Source: Candolleomyces eurysporus (taxonomy: Eukaryota; Basidiomycota; Agaricomycetes; Agaricales; Psathyrellaceae). Taken from it: a DNA stretch of 64,000 nucleotides. The first letter of the stretch is position 1, and the number at the start of each line of letters is the position of its first letter. A program made the translations under genes and the position numbers. The notes under the pieces are model-generated. The model was given only the letters and a program-made list of their open reading frames with translations, was not told where the DNA came from and did not search any database. This document shows, one piece after another, positions 1 to 10,018 of the stretch. The stretch spans positions 62,001 to 126,000 of the forward strand of contig JANBPK010001477.1 of the NCBI GenBank assembly GCA_027579435.1, written 5' to 3'.

Positions 1-683
1 GGTGGTGGACTTTCCGCTATCGACGTTCCCCACGACTGCACACCGGACCTCCGGAGTCAGAGACACGTTCGGAGGGGGAAGCCGAAGTAAGACCGTCGTT
101 CTTGGATGCCCCGTCTTGACATCGAAGAGAACGAGAGCCTTTCCACCGACTTCCTCCACAGTTTTCGTGAGCTCCTGAACGATAGTCTGAACGTCCTCTA
201 GCGATCGTGCGGTTCCCGACCAACCCTCGGCCTCATCAGTTAGTGTTCCGCCATATAGTGGCTCTTGAGGAGGTCGCTGTCCTATTCGGATAACATACTC
301 TCCGTTATTCTGCGTCAATACCGCTGCTAGCCGATCGCGCGCTGTGTCATGATCTGCAGGGTTCTTGGAAAGCAGCAAGTTCTGGTTTATGATTCGTTGG
401 CCATGGTTAATTGGTCCCGATGTTGAATGACTCCAAGGAAACCGCGTACCAATATCTGCTCGTCGTCCTCCATGCTCGGTGCGTCAGATTCGGTCTCAGC
501 GACACCCGGCGCTCCCTGTTTAGCCAAAGGGGTGGTAGAGTCTTCCTTTGCCTTTCCCTTCAGCGCCTTGTTCTCCTTGTCCTTGTCCTTCTCGAGTATT
601 GTCGCTCCTAGTGCGCGTTGTCTTGAGACTTCTCTAGTATGAATCTCCTCGATCTCGTTCTGGAATGAGCGCAGTGTTGTCAT
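1..683 (-). CDS. GTPBP1-like GTP-binding protein, N-terminal part (runs off left edge)
   Basis: The gene starts at 683 and reads leftward off the window. Exons are 450-683 and <1-381, joined by a 68 nt GT-AG intron (382-449, gtacgc...accag) that removes an in-frame stop. The first ~80 residues are charged and low-complexity. Near the left edge lies the G1/P-loop GNVDSGKST, preceded by VRCAVV, which is the arrangement of GTPBP1/GTPBP2, translational GTPases related to eEF1A. In that family the G domain follows a long N-terminal extension, as here. Expected role: GTP-dependent action in translation or mRNA turnover in the cytosol (family knowledge). The start codon is 861 bp from the divergent small membrane protein gene at 1545. 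A decayed second copy of this N-terminus lies at 2110-2662. The remaining G motifs are outside the window, so the subfamily is likely but not proven. Confidence 0.8.
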
Positions 684-1544
684 GATGTCGGATAGGCAGT
701 TTTTGCCAGCTTTTTATGTCAGAATGTTTGGGAAGAAAATGACTCGGTCTTGGATAGTCAAAAAGACTGTAACTGACTCGAAAGAAAGGTGTATTGGCGT
801 TTCAAGTCACATCCACTCGATTCAAGTTCAGCAGGCCAAAAGCGGTGTCATGTTTCGCTTAGTCATCAGGCTACAATCGGGCGCTTGTGGGCGCTCATAG
901 CGCGGCCCTTTGTCGATTTTTTCTGCCTGCAGCTTTGTCTCCTGGACGACCCTAGAGGCTGGTTCGCTGCATCGCACGTCTGTGTTACTTAATCAACCAC
1001 TAGCGCTCGAGCCTTTGCTTCAGTACGGTTTTTAAGCGCACTTGTATTCACTGATGCTGACCCACGCCGCCTGTGCACATTGTCTCCTCGAACTCCCTGA
1101 AGCAGCGTGTCGGAAGAGCCCACTAATTAGATGAAGTGCGCACACAGGTGTCAAATTCAGATGGTAAGTAGGTAGGTGGCGCCTGATGGCTCGTGGTGAA
1201 GTTTTAAGGTCTCATGCCACCATCCCAACTTCTCGTCTTCTTCGTCCTTCGTCATCTACTCAAGCTGAACGGCTCCCCCCTATCGCCATACAAACATAGC
1301 TACCAGAAGGGCCAGAACCATAAGGCCAGAGAGGGGTGTTAGAAACATCAGCGAGAAGCTCGATGAATGGAGCCCCAAACACCTTTGCTTGGACCAACTA
1401 CCAATGATATTCATCGACGTTCAGATTTTTATCGCAGAGGGGTATATTAACATTTGCGCCAAGGCGCAGCTATCACTCGAGGCTCCCAACGCTTTTACTC
1501 CTACCTTCCTAAGTGCCCTTCCAGCTAATCCGAGTCAGNAAAAA
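684..1544. promoter_or_regulatory. Divergent upstream region, GTPase gene / small membrane protein gene (unit A)
   Basis: This 861 bp spacer separates the GTPase start (683, minus) from the small membrane protein start (1545, plus). It is repeated in shorter form at 2663-3333. Recognisable shared blocks include gcgcttgtgggcgctc (about 881-896 and 2840-2855). Both copies also share a block ending just upstream of the plus-strand start. No reliable coding potential is visible. I infer promoter function only from its position and its conservation between the copies. Confidence 0.45.
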
Positions 1545-1881
1545 ATGTCGGACAAAGCCGTCCCCGGAGCTACGTCTCAGGAGAAGCCCAAATCCTCCAG
1601 GTCCTATCGCGGATTGCTCATCCTTTCGGGCATCCAAACCCTCCTACTCGTTGGAATTTTTGGTGCATTGGCGTCCATCGCCGCGAAGATCAACGCAAAG
1701 AGCAACCCTATGAACGTCCACGTCGCCCAGCCCGCTGATTNCCCCCCTCACAGTCGCTATCCCCAGAGAGTCATATGTGTATGTTGTAAATCCGTCGACG
1801 TCGCCACTCAGGGCTATCATCGATTCGACGGTGACGGTGAGCGCTGCACGTGGGTCTATCCAGACGGTGACAGTATCTTAA
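1545..1881 (+). CDS. Small single-pass membrane protein, copy A (unknown function)
   Basis: Predicted 111 aa if the N at 1741 is treated as a surplus base. Read with the N kept, the frame drifts into unlikely sequence. With it removed, the last ~48 residues align with copy B. A polar Ser/Lys-rich N-terminus of ~22 residues precedes one hydrophobic segment (GLLILSGIQTLLLVGIFGAL, about residues 24-43). A Val/Ser/Thr-rich tail contains STVTVSAARGSIQTVTV and ends at TAA 1879-1881. The layout suggests a type II single-pass membrane protein with a beta-rich tail outside the cytosol. I do not recognise the family. Its paralogue is at 3334-3673. Both start codons follow a short A-run preceded by gagtcag. 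Confidence 0.6.
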
Positions 1882-2109
1882 AAGAGGAGATGAAACGAGG
1901 TGAGATAATCTTGCAACAGGTATACAGTTCATTGATGAGATTCTGTAAAGGTTCTTTGATACCAGGATATCTTACGAGTGCCTTGATATACGCTTATTGT
2001 AAAGTACTGGACGTTCACGTACCTACTCGTTTTGTTATCCACGAAGCCACTCGCTGGCAATCGTCTCTCTGTCTTCGTTATCAACGATAATTGTCCTGCA
2101 AGCCTTTGG

Positions 2110-2662
2110 TCCGGACGCCGTCCTGCCTATCCGGAGCGAGTCACTATCGAAAAGAACGAGAGTCTTTCCACCGGCTTCTTCCACAGTCTTCGTGAGCTCC
2201 TGGACAATAGTCTACGTCCTCTATCGATCGTGCAGTTCCCGACCGGTCTTCAGTTTCATCAGTTAGTGTTCCGTCATATAGTGGCTCTTGAGGAGGTCGC
2301 TGTCCTAGTCGAATAACATACTCCCCGTTATTCTGCGGCAATACCGCTGCTAGCCGATCGCGCGCTGTGTCGTGATCTGCAGGGCTCTTGGAAACCAGCA
2401 AGTTCTGGCTGATGACTCTCTGTTGGCCAGGATCAATTGGTCCCGATATTGAATGAGTCCAAGGAAACCGCATAGCAATATCTGTTCGTCGTCCTCCATG
2501 CTCGGTGACCAATATTCGAGAAAGACAAGGACAAGGAGAACAAGGCGCTAAAGGGAAAGGCAAAAGGACGCTACCACCTCTTTGGCTAAACAGGGAGCGC
2601 TGGATATCGCTGAGACCTAGCCAGACGTCGATCCCGTTCTGGAATGAGCGCAGTGTTGTCAT
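2110..2662 (-). pseudogene. Decayed copy of the GTPBP1-like N-terminus
   Basis: The copy begins with the same start context and residues (MTTLRSFQN at 2662) as the gene at 683, but the frame is lost after ~11 codons. Farther on it again matches the true gene (for example ADHDTARDRLAAVL and GQRPPQEPLY), then ends near 2110 before the GTPase P-loop. The segment at about 2508-2625 is inverted relative to its flanks: the coding strand of the original, including the Lys/Glu/Asp-rich EKDKDKENKAL stretch, now reads on the plus strand. Truncation plus inversion makes expression as a GTPase impossible. Confidence 0.85.
2508..2625. other. Local inversion inside duplicated copy B
   Basis: Plus-strand bases here (gagaaagacaaggacaagga and onward to cagggagcgctgg) match the reverse complement of about 488-605 in copy A. 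The flanks on both sides (ccatgctcggtg to the left, cgttctggaatgagcgcag to the right) keep the direct orientation. The boundaries are approximate because the joins have diverged. Confidence 0.75.
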
Positions 2663-3333
2663 GATGTCGGATCGGCAGTTTTTGCCAGCGTTATAAGTCA
2701 GAATTTTGGGAGGAAAATAACCCGGTCTTGGATAGTCAAAAGACTGTACCTGGCTCTAAAGAAAGGTGTATTGCCCCTTCAAGTCACATCAGTGGGCCAA
2801 AAGAGGTGTCGTTTCGCTTAGTCATCAGGCCACAGTAGGGCGCTTGTGGGCGCTCGTAGCGCGGCCCTTTGTCGATCTTTTTTGCCTACGGCTTTGTCTC
2901 CTAGATGACCCCAGAGGCCGGTTTCGCCGCATCACCCGTCGGTGCCACTAGATCGACCACCAGCGCTCGAGTCTTTGCCTCGGTCCGGTTTTTGAGCGCA
3001 CTCGCACTCGCTGACCTGACGCACGCATTGTCTCCTCGAGCTCCTTGAAGAAAAAACCCACTAGTCAGATTTAGTGCGCACACAGGTGTCGAATCCAGAT
3101 GGTAAGTACATAGGTGGCGCGTGGTGAAAATTTAAAGCTCTCAATGCCATGGATGGAGCTCCAAGGCACCTTTGCAACCGACTACCAATGATATTCATCG
3201 ACGTTCAGATTTCTATCACAGAGGGATATATAAAATATTCACGCCAGGACGGGAGCTATCGCTCAAAGCTCCCAAAACTTTCACCCCCACCTCCTTGAGC
3301 ACCCACCCTTCCAGCTAATCCGAGTCAGAAAAA

Positions 3334-3673
3334 ATGTCGGACAAAGCCATCCCAGCTGCGCCTCAGGAGAAGCCGCCCAAATCCTCCGGATCCAGCCGCG
3401 GATTGCTCATCCTTTCGTGCATCCAAACCCTCCTACTCGTTGGAATCCTTGGTGCCTTGGCGTCCATCGCCGCGAAGATCAACGCCAAGACCAACCCTAT
3501 GAACGTCCACGTCTCGCAGCCCTCTGCTTNCCCCCTTCACGGTCGTTATCCCCACAGCGTCATATGTGTATGTTCGAAATCCATCGGCGTCACCAATCAG
3601 TGCTACCATCGTTTCGACGGTGACGGTGAGCGCTGCACGTGGGTCGATCCAGACGGTTACAGCGGCACGATAG
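3334..3673 (+). CDS. Small single-pass membrane protein, copy B (unknown function)
   Basis: Predicted 112 aa once the N at 3530 is dropped; the reading frame then ends at TAG 3671-3673. It is a paralogue of the gene at 1545. It shares MSDKA, the hydrophobic segment GLLILSCIQTLLLVGILGAL, the juxtamembrane ASIAAKINAK and the tail TVTVSAARGSIQTVT. Differences are spread along the length and the frame is intact in both copies. This suggests both were under selection after duplication, while the neighbouring GTPase copy decayed. One membrane span with a beta-prone C-terminal tail is predicted. Function is unknown and no family was recognised. Confidence 0.6.
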
Positions 3674-4122
3674 TTTTGCAGGAGATGAAACGAGGTGAGA
3701 TCATCTTGCAACAGGCACCCACACATATACAGTTCATTGACAAGATTCTGTAAAGGTTCTCTGATACCATGGATACTTTACGAGAGCCCTGATATATGTT
3801 TATTGTTAAGTACTAGACGTCCATGTACCTACTCGGCTCTATTATCCACGAAGCCAGTCGCTGGCAATCCCTCGTTGGCAACGATAATTGTCCTGCAAAT
3901 CTTCGCGTCGCGCGTCGCCACTTCGTCCGCGATCACGTGTCGTGCGAGGCATTCTAAAAAAAAGAGCATGTGATGGCCGGGTGACGGCAACTCCACAATA
4001 GGCCTCTCCCAACAGCAGTGAAGACGACCGCGACGACCACGACCATTTCCTGGCCTGAATGGTATCTTTATCCCTTCATCATATAAGTTAGACACCTTGG
4101 CTACTGCGACCGACAAACACCC
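3674..4122. other. Intergenic region after duplication unit B
   Basis: The first ~220 bases are the 3' end of duplication unit B. The rest is single-copy upstream sequence of the gene at 4123. A CACGTG palindrome lies near 3933, and an AT-rich catataag near 4079 could act as a core promoter. No further gene is seen. Confidence 0.4.
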
Positions 4123-6331
4123 ATGCAACCCTACCCTAATGCCCCAACAGCCACTCACAGCAAACCACTCAACCTCGTGGACGTCGGACCGACACCTGGC
4201 GTACTGGACCCAACCCAGAAAGCACGAGTGCTGCGCAGCCCCAACTCCACCCTTCACTTCTCCGCATTCGACCCTCTCACTGCAAGCGGCCAGGACGTGA
4301 ACCTCGAGTTTCGCAAGCTCAACATCCAGGAGGACAAGTACCCACCAAAGCGGATAGTCCTCGAGGTATCCCCCAATGGCCAGAGCTCATGGAGGTTCGT
4401 TCCAAGAGCGCGTAAAGAGGAAGGCGTGGACGACGAGGGTGTGTGGCCACGCGTAATTGATCTTTGTGGGTACGTTACAGCTGCTGTTATCGTTTGTCAT
4501 TCGCCACTCGGGCGACTAACTCAATTACTGTGTAGGCAACTCGCGTATTGTTCGCAAGATCAATGGGATATCTACAAACTCGACTCTTTCTACGAATGCG
4601 TCGTCCACCCAATCCCCGCGTTATCAACGATACGCGTCAAAGACGGAAACGCGCAACCGCAGGGTCGCAGAGCCCCGACGCCAGCGGGAAAACGCGTCTT
4701 CGAGAGCGACGACACGTTGGAGGACATACCCAAGAAACGCCCTCATCTCGATGTTACAATGGAAAGCCTCCGCGACACGAGTGAGGATGAGCATGGGGAC
4801 GACGAGGATGAGGACGAGGCACTGGTCGCGGAAATGATCACCGACGAACGGCAGTACCGAAATCCCAAGTCCCCTGTAGCAACTCGCCGCGTAAGACTGA
4901 AGACACCGGCAAAGTCAAGAAAGGCTCATCCAACTCCCCGAGCTATGAGGAAGAAGCCCGTGAGTCAGTCTGCGGGGCCAAGCAATCCAATCATCTGTCC
5001 CCAAGTTCGCCAGTCGCATAGCGTGCCTCCAGAGAGTAGTAGGAAACGGAAAGGTATTTGCCTTCCTCAACCATCATTCTATCTATATATTAACTTTGGT
5101 TTAGAGGCGTACGAGTTCGGGTTCGATACCGTTCAAGAGGAGGACGAGAACGAGGTGTCCTACTCACCCCGAAAGAGAGCGAATATCGGACCGTCGAGCG
5201 CAGAGAGGCGAGCTCCAAGCGTCCCTTCTGGAGCCGGTCAGAGAGAACTCCGAGCCAAACGACGGGAAAGGGAAGAGCAGAAACGAAAGCGGTGGGAAGA
5301 GGAACAGAAAGCACGGATACGACAACGCGAAGAACAACTCATGCACGATATAATGAACGGCGTACCACCCCTCCAGCAATTCCAGCCTCACCCTCCCAGC
5401 GGATATTGTGAGTGCTGGTGACGAGGGACTTCTTCGACTACCGACTGACATCCTTGCAGACCATCCAGAAATCGATCGCGATAGCTCGATGCGAGGTTTC
5501 TCAGACTTTGAAGATGGCGGTAGTAAGCCTGGCCCCACGTCCACCGCTTTCTCATCATCAGAAGACGCTGCCAGGGCAGCAGAACTCGAAGAATCTCGCC
5601 GGAAAATGGCGCAACTGGAAGCTGACCGTCCTATATGGGAGAAAGCAGCACACGAACGGCGAGCGCGGGAAGAAGCTGAGGAGGCTGCAATACGAGCCAA
5701 GGCGGAGGCCAAGAAGCGACAAGAAGAGGAACGCGTGCGCTACGAACGTGAAAGGTTTCGGCACGAACAGCAGGAGGCAGAAACGCAGCGGAGACGGGAG
5801 GAGGCGAGGAAGGAAGCTGAGAGGATGGAGCGAGCTCGTGAGCGCCAAGCCAAAAAGGAACGCTGGTCTTCTGGAAGGTGGACAACTGCTCGTGCAATTG
5901 AACGCTTCCGGGAAGTCAGCAAGACCTTTGGCGAAACTCAGTTCTCAAAGGACAATCCTCTCGCCATCGACGACGTTCCCTGGCCGACACTGCAGCGCCC
6001 CGACGAGCTCTCTTTACCAGAGGATGTGGACTGGGATTCTGTCGAACACTTTTTTGAAGTGCTCAAAAATCATATGAAGACCCAAGACTACATTAGCCTA
6101 GTCGAGAAGAACTCGAGGGCGTTTCACCCCGACCGATGGAGAAGTCGAGGCTTATTCAAGGCCATTGTTGATCCCGAAGAACGCAATTGGATGGAAATCG
6201 GTATGTTGTATTTCATGTCATGTATATTGTTCGACGCTGACCCGAGTGAACTTGATTCGGCAGCTGCCACGACCGTGTCCCAGGCCTTGACGCCGATTTG
6301 GCAAAAGGTCAGGGTGATGAAGCAGGCATAG
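4123..6331 (+). CDS. NFKBIL1-like coiled-coil protein
   Basis: Predicted 658 aa from exons 4123-4469, 4536-5053, 5105-5407, 5460-6200 and 6264-6331. All introns are GT-AG, and the first has a gactaac branch site. The N-terminal third is unremarkable. The middle carries acidic runs and basic KKRPHL and RKR patches that could be nuclear signals. From about residue 420 to 540 there is a long Arg/Glu-rich coiled coil. The C-terminus holds RAFHPDRW followed by a helix ending TTVSQALTPIWQ. This resembles the J-like HPDRF...SQALN module at the end of NF-kappa-B inhibitor-like protein 1. No ankyrin repeats are evident, unlike animal NFKBIL1. Role is unknown; a nuclear, RNA- or chromatin-associated function is only inferred. 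Confidence 0.7.
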
Positions 6332-6716
6332 CCTGGGGACCGATATTACTGTACTATAGTTGTTGTTGGACATAGATAATTCTCCTCGCACAGACTCTGT
6401 ATTTTATGGGGCAAAAATGAAAGGACNGGAATCGTTTTTTTGCGATCGGGCGAGGCCAAGAAATTGAAGCCGGAAAGCAGTGCAATCGGGCTAAATATGG
6501 ACTCCAAACAAGGATGCCCTGGTGAAGCAGCTGTTGGCTCTGTCCATCGCTGTATCGCCCACCACTCCTCCTGGCCCCACAGTCCTTGTTTCCTGAGCTT
6601 TCCTTTCCTTTATACACTCGGTATCATATGAGCGTCTCTGCTCGTCCTAGCCCGCAATCCTGAAAGCGACGCCCCTTTCGACCGCATAGCATCAAGTCAC
6701 AGCCCGCACAATATTA
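6332..6716. other. Intergenic region
   Basis: The spacer lies between the stop at 6331 and the RING gene. It contains a T-run next to an unresolved base at 6427. No coding or RNA gene is seen. Confidence 0.4.
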
Positions 6717-6831
6717 ATGTCTGCTCACGAGGGAACAGCAGCGACGGCTCCACCACCAGGGCCATCGTCCTCTGGGGGGGAATACCTCACCGCTGTCCAA
6801 CGCAGAAACGCCAGCACCACCGTCGACGACG

Positions 6832-8818
6832 ATGGATGATTCGAGAGCGTCACAGACAACGCCACCCCCGCACCCTGATCCTTCGTCCTCAGTAGCTATG
6901 GCGGTGCTGCAGCACTGGTCGACAGACCTCCATACCTCTCTCAACGCCCCTACTGCCGGCACATCGACAACGGCAGGCCAGGCAGCGGCCTCGTCGAACC
7001 CACTCGTTCCGCCGCAGAGCGCCACTAATCCTACTGCCAACCCACTCCCCTTCCAACAAGCAAACCAGGGCTGGTTTCGCAGCATCCTCTCGTCTCTCGG
7101 CATTGGGCGCAATGCTACGCCAGCGAGAAAGACAGAGATGGCACTGCTTTGGAATCTCTGCTGGGGTTTTGCACAGGTTCGTTTATTCAATAATAATATT
7201 ACATCTCATCTCTGCGCGTGTGTGATGTGATAGAGCTGATTATGAACCCATTGCGCGTCTCCAGGTCGCAGTCATCTCGACTCTCGTCGCACTCTCCGCC
7301 ACTCGATGGAAGAGCAAGGAGGATAGTTCTCGGACAGAATGGGAAGCCTGCGACCGCCCGCTTGGGGTATGGGCATGTCTATGGATCGCCCGCGTCGTTA
7401 TCGCGACTGGAATGGCGTACTGGGACTTTGTGCGAGTCAAGATGGCGTACGCGTTCTTCTTATCTCGATGGTATCTCACAGATGCTTATCTCGTCTTTTC
7501 CTATTTCTCAGTCGCAGGTTGCAGCCCAACGCAGCCAATGCTGTGACTGGACAACCAGCGCCTGGTGTCACATCAAACACGCAATCCACTCCTGCCTCTC
7601 AGAGTAACGCGTTCCCTCAGACTGATCCCGAGAATCCGTTTCCACAACCCACCGACCAACCACCAGCCGTACACCTTCCCTATACTCACCTGTATTCAAG
7701 GTAATGGGTTTATTCACGAAACTATAGCAGTTGACTGACAGCGCTACTACACAGGCTCACTCTCTTTTCTTCGCTGTTGACACTTAGCTGGTTCTTAACA
7801 GCGCACATCCTGCAATACACATCTCTCAACACCTGCAGGCATACTTCACCGCATCTATGGTGGCTAACCTTTGGAATCCTCTGCATCATGTATGTCATGG
7901 TGCTCGAAGTCCTTTTACTAGGCTTCATTGTCCTCGTGCTTGCCCCGATTCTCTTCGTACGTCATCATGTATCTTGGCACACCATTAACCGCATTCAAAC
8001 GCTTTTTCTTACCAAGGTTTTCTGGAACATCTTCCTCTTCATCATCGGCCGACACCCAGCGCAAAACCCGCACATGATCAAGCCTGACATTAGCAAATTG
8101 CCCAAATCGTTGGTGGACAGGATTCCACTCGTGATGTATATTCCGCCACCCCCTAGCAGCAAGTCTCCAGACCCGGAAAACAAGATCGCTGAAACTCCCA
8201 CTGCGTCGTCTCCCAATGCCGAGCACGAATATCCCCCTCAGCAGCCCGAACTGTTGACTCCACCTGCTCCTTCCAAGAAGTCCCGATTCAGGTTTTTCAA
8301 GAGGAAGACGAAGGATAGCAAGGACAGCACGGAAGGAGGATCCGCCGGAGCAACCTCTCCATCGACCGAAAAGGAACAGGAAGTCTGGGAGGGCCAATAC
8401 GAAAAGAGCGAATATCCATTTGTCGTGTTGGAAGGGAACCGGGCGTCATGCGCCATCTGTCTCATGGACTTTGAGGAGCCTAAACGCAAGCACGGACATG
8501 CTTCTTCGTCGAGACCTGCGCCAGGAGAGGCGAGCAGCAGTTCGAGTCCGATATCGAACCAAGACGACGCGCAGGGAGAATTGAGATTGGCAGATGCAGG
8601 AGATGGTGCGCAACCTCTTCGACTTCTTGCTTGTGGCCATGTGTTCCATGTAAGTCCATTTCTTCTCAGTTTCGATGTCTTCGAGTTTTGCTGACTTTCT
8701 ATCCTTGTAGCAAACATGCTTGGACCCATGGCTAGTAGATGTTTCTGGGCGATGTCCAGTATGTCAACGACCAGTAGAGGCCAAAGAACTGAAGAAGAGG
8801 AAGAAGATGAACCGGTGA
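6832..8818 (+). CDS. Multi-pass membrane RING-H2 protein (putative E3 ubiquitin ligase)
   Basis: Exons are 6832-7176, 7265-7446, 7512-7700, 7755-7956, 8017-8649 and 8711-8818, giving ~552 aa. The third exon could instead start at 7518, since two AGs lie 6 nt apart. After a Pro/Thr/Ser-rich N-terminus, four to five hydrophobic segments follow (for example LGVWACLWIARVVIATGMAY and LEVLLLGFIVLVLAPILF). Then comes a polar linker and a C-terminal C3H2C3 RING: CAIC, then CGHVFHQTC, then CPVC. The loop between the second and third zinc ligands is 57 residues, longer than the usual 9-39. Expected role: membrane-anchored ubiquitin ligase. The start may be upstream at 6717 if the G run at 6774-6780 contains one surplus base; dropping one G joins the frames cleanly. 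Confidence 0.8.
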
Positions 8819-9107
8819 TTGTGACATTATGCTTTGGTTTTACTCATTCGTTACTATTGTGCCTTACTGTACTACTCCGCTCTCACTTAATCCAATTTTA
8901 TCAGCTGGCCATATCGCTTTTCATTGAAAAAATAATAGTGCAAACATACGAGCGTCATAGACATGGCGTAGACATAGGAGGATGGTGAGTTCCCACATGG
9001 ATACCGATTCTCCCTTGGGCTCGGGTTCCTGCTGGGCTCAGAGTGGCGAAGGCAAGAGGAAAAGCATGATCGTATTGCTAAGATACACGAAACGACAAGC
9101 CAGGATT
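8819..9107. other. Convergent 3' spacer between the RING gene and RPS8
   Basis: AT-rich 3' flanks of two converging genes. No gene is visible. Confidence 0.4.
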
Positions 9108-10018
9108 TTAAGCGTGAGCGTGCTTCTTCTTGTCTGATCGGAGCTTCCTGAGGTAGAACTGTATGCATTGTCAGATACGAAAAACGGGTGAGAGGGCGAT
9201 TGAAAATGTGCTCACCTCGAGCTCCTTACCCTCCAAGATGTAACCATCAGCACGACCGGATTGACCAGGTCGGCTGGAGATAACGGCGTAGAGACGACCG
9301 GCAGCGAATTGGGTCTCGAGAAGAGGGTCGATCTTGGCATCTGAAATAATAGATAAATGGACCGCTCCGAACAACTAGGGGGTTCAGCTCGTACCCTTCT
9401 TCTTCGCATCCAAGTTGCGCTGAGCGTGGTTCGAGAGCTTCTTGGGCTCATCGGTGGCTTCGATCGTAGACTTGCCCTTTTTTGTTACGGGTTGAGCATA
9501 CTAAGTTGAAAACTGGTCAGAACACAAAGAGTGGAAAGATAATTTAGCTTTGCGTACGTGAGCCTCATACCACTGCCTGAAGGGGGTGGCATCGATCTGG
9601 ATGATAGCACCCTTGACGAGGGTGTTGGTTCGGACGAGTTCGTTGTTGGAGGCATTGTAGACCTGATACGGTATCTCAGACTCGATTTTCCCTTAACCTG
9701 CCATAAATTGGACATACGACACCAATCAACCTCGTCTTGCGAGTGATGTTCTCAGAACCCCACGCATAGTTGCCAGTATCGAGACGGAGAGCACGGTACT
9801 TGATGTTTCCTCCACGGGCACGGACAGTGTGGACGCGCTTAGCGCCGAGCTTGGTTAGTGCAGGCTGGCGACCGAGCTCGAACTTTCGCTTCTTGCGGTA
9901 GTGTGCTCTTTGCGCACCGGTTGCTGAACGCTTGTGCCGGGAGGATCGAGAGATACCTGACGGAGAGCAAAAGGGTGAGCGGGACGTGGCGGACGACGGA
10001 GGGACAATACTCACCCAT
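9108..10018 (-). CDS. RPS8: 40S ribosomal protein S8 (eS8)
   Basis: Predicted 209 aa from exons 10015-10018, 9718-9956, 9558-9662, 9395-9500, 9216-9340 and 9108-9158. The first exon holds only ATGG, a typical split start for a fungal ribosomal protein gene. Diagnostic stretches follow in order: [56 protein letters not shown] and [20 protein letters not shown], then a Lys/His-rich end. It is a structural component of the small ribosomal subunit. The introns are 54-58 nt, too short to host a typical snoRNA. Confidence 0.97.

Larger units (their letters stand above)
120..3897. repeat. Degenerate ~1.8-2 kb direct tandem duplication
   Basis: Unit A (about 120-2098) and unit B (about 2130-3897) align along their length in the same order: GTPase N-terminus (minus), shared upstream region, small membrane protein gene (plus), and a 3' flank ending in a matching tgtcctgcaa. 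Matching landmarks are 640-690 with 2640-2690, 1500-1700 with 3300-3500, and 2032-2098 with 3839-3897. Unit B is shorter because of deletions in the upstream region. Identity is clearly below 100 percent, so the event is old. Unit B stops short of the GTPase P-loop, so it cannot encode the enzyme. Confidence 0.85.

Noticed and set aside
9150..10018. snoRNA genes in RPS8 introns, as in some animals
   Set aside because: The introns are 54-58 nt, too short for typical snoRNAs, and no C/D or H/ACA boxes were seen.
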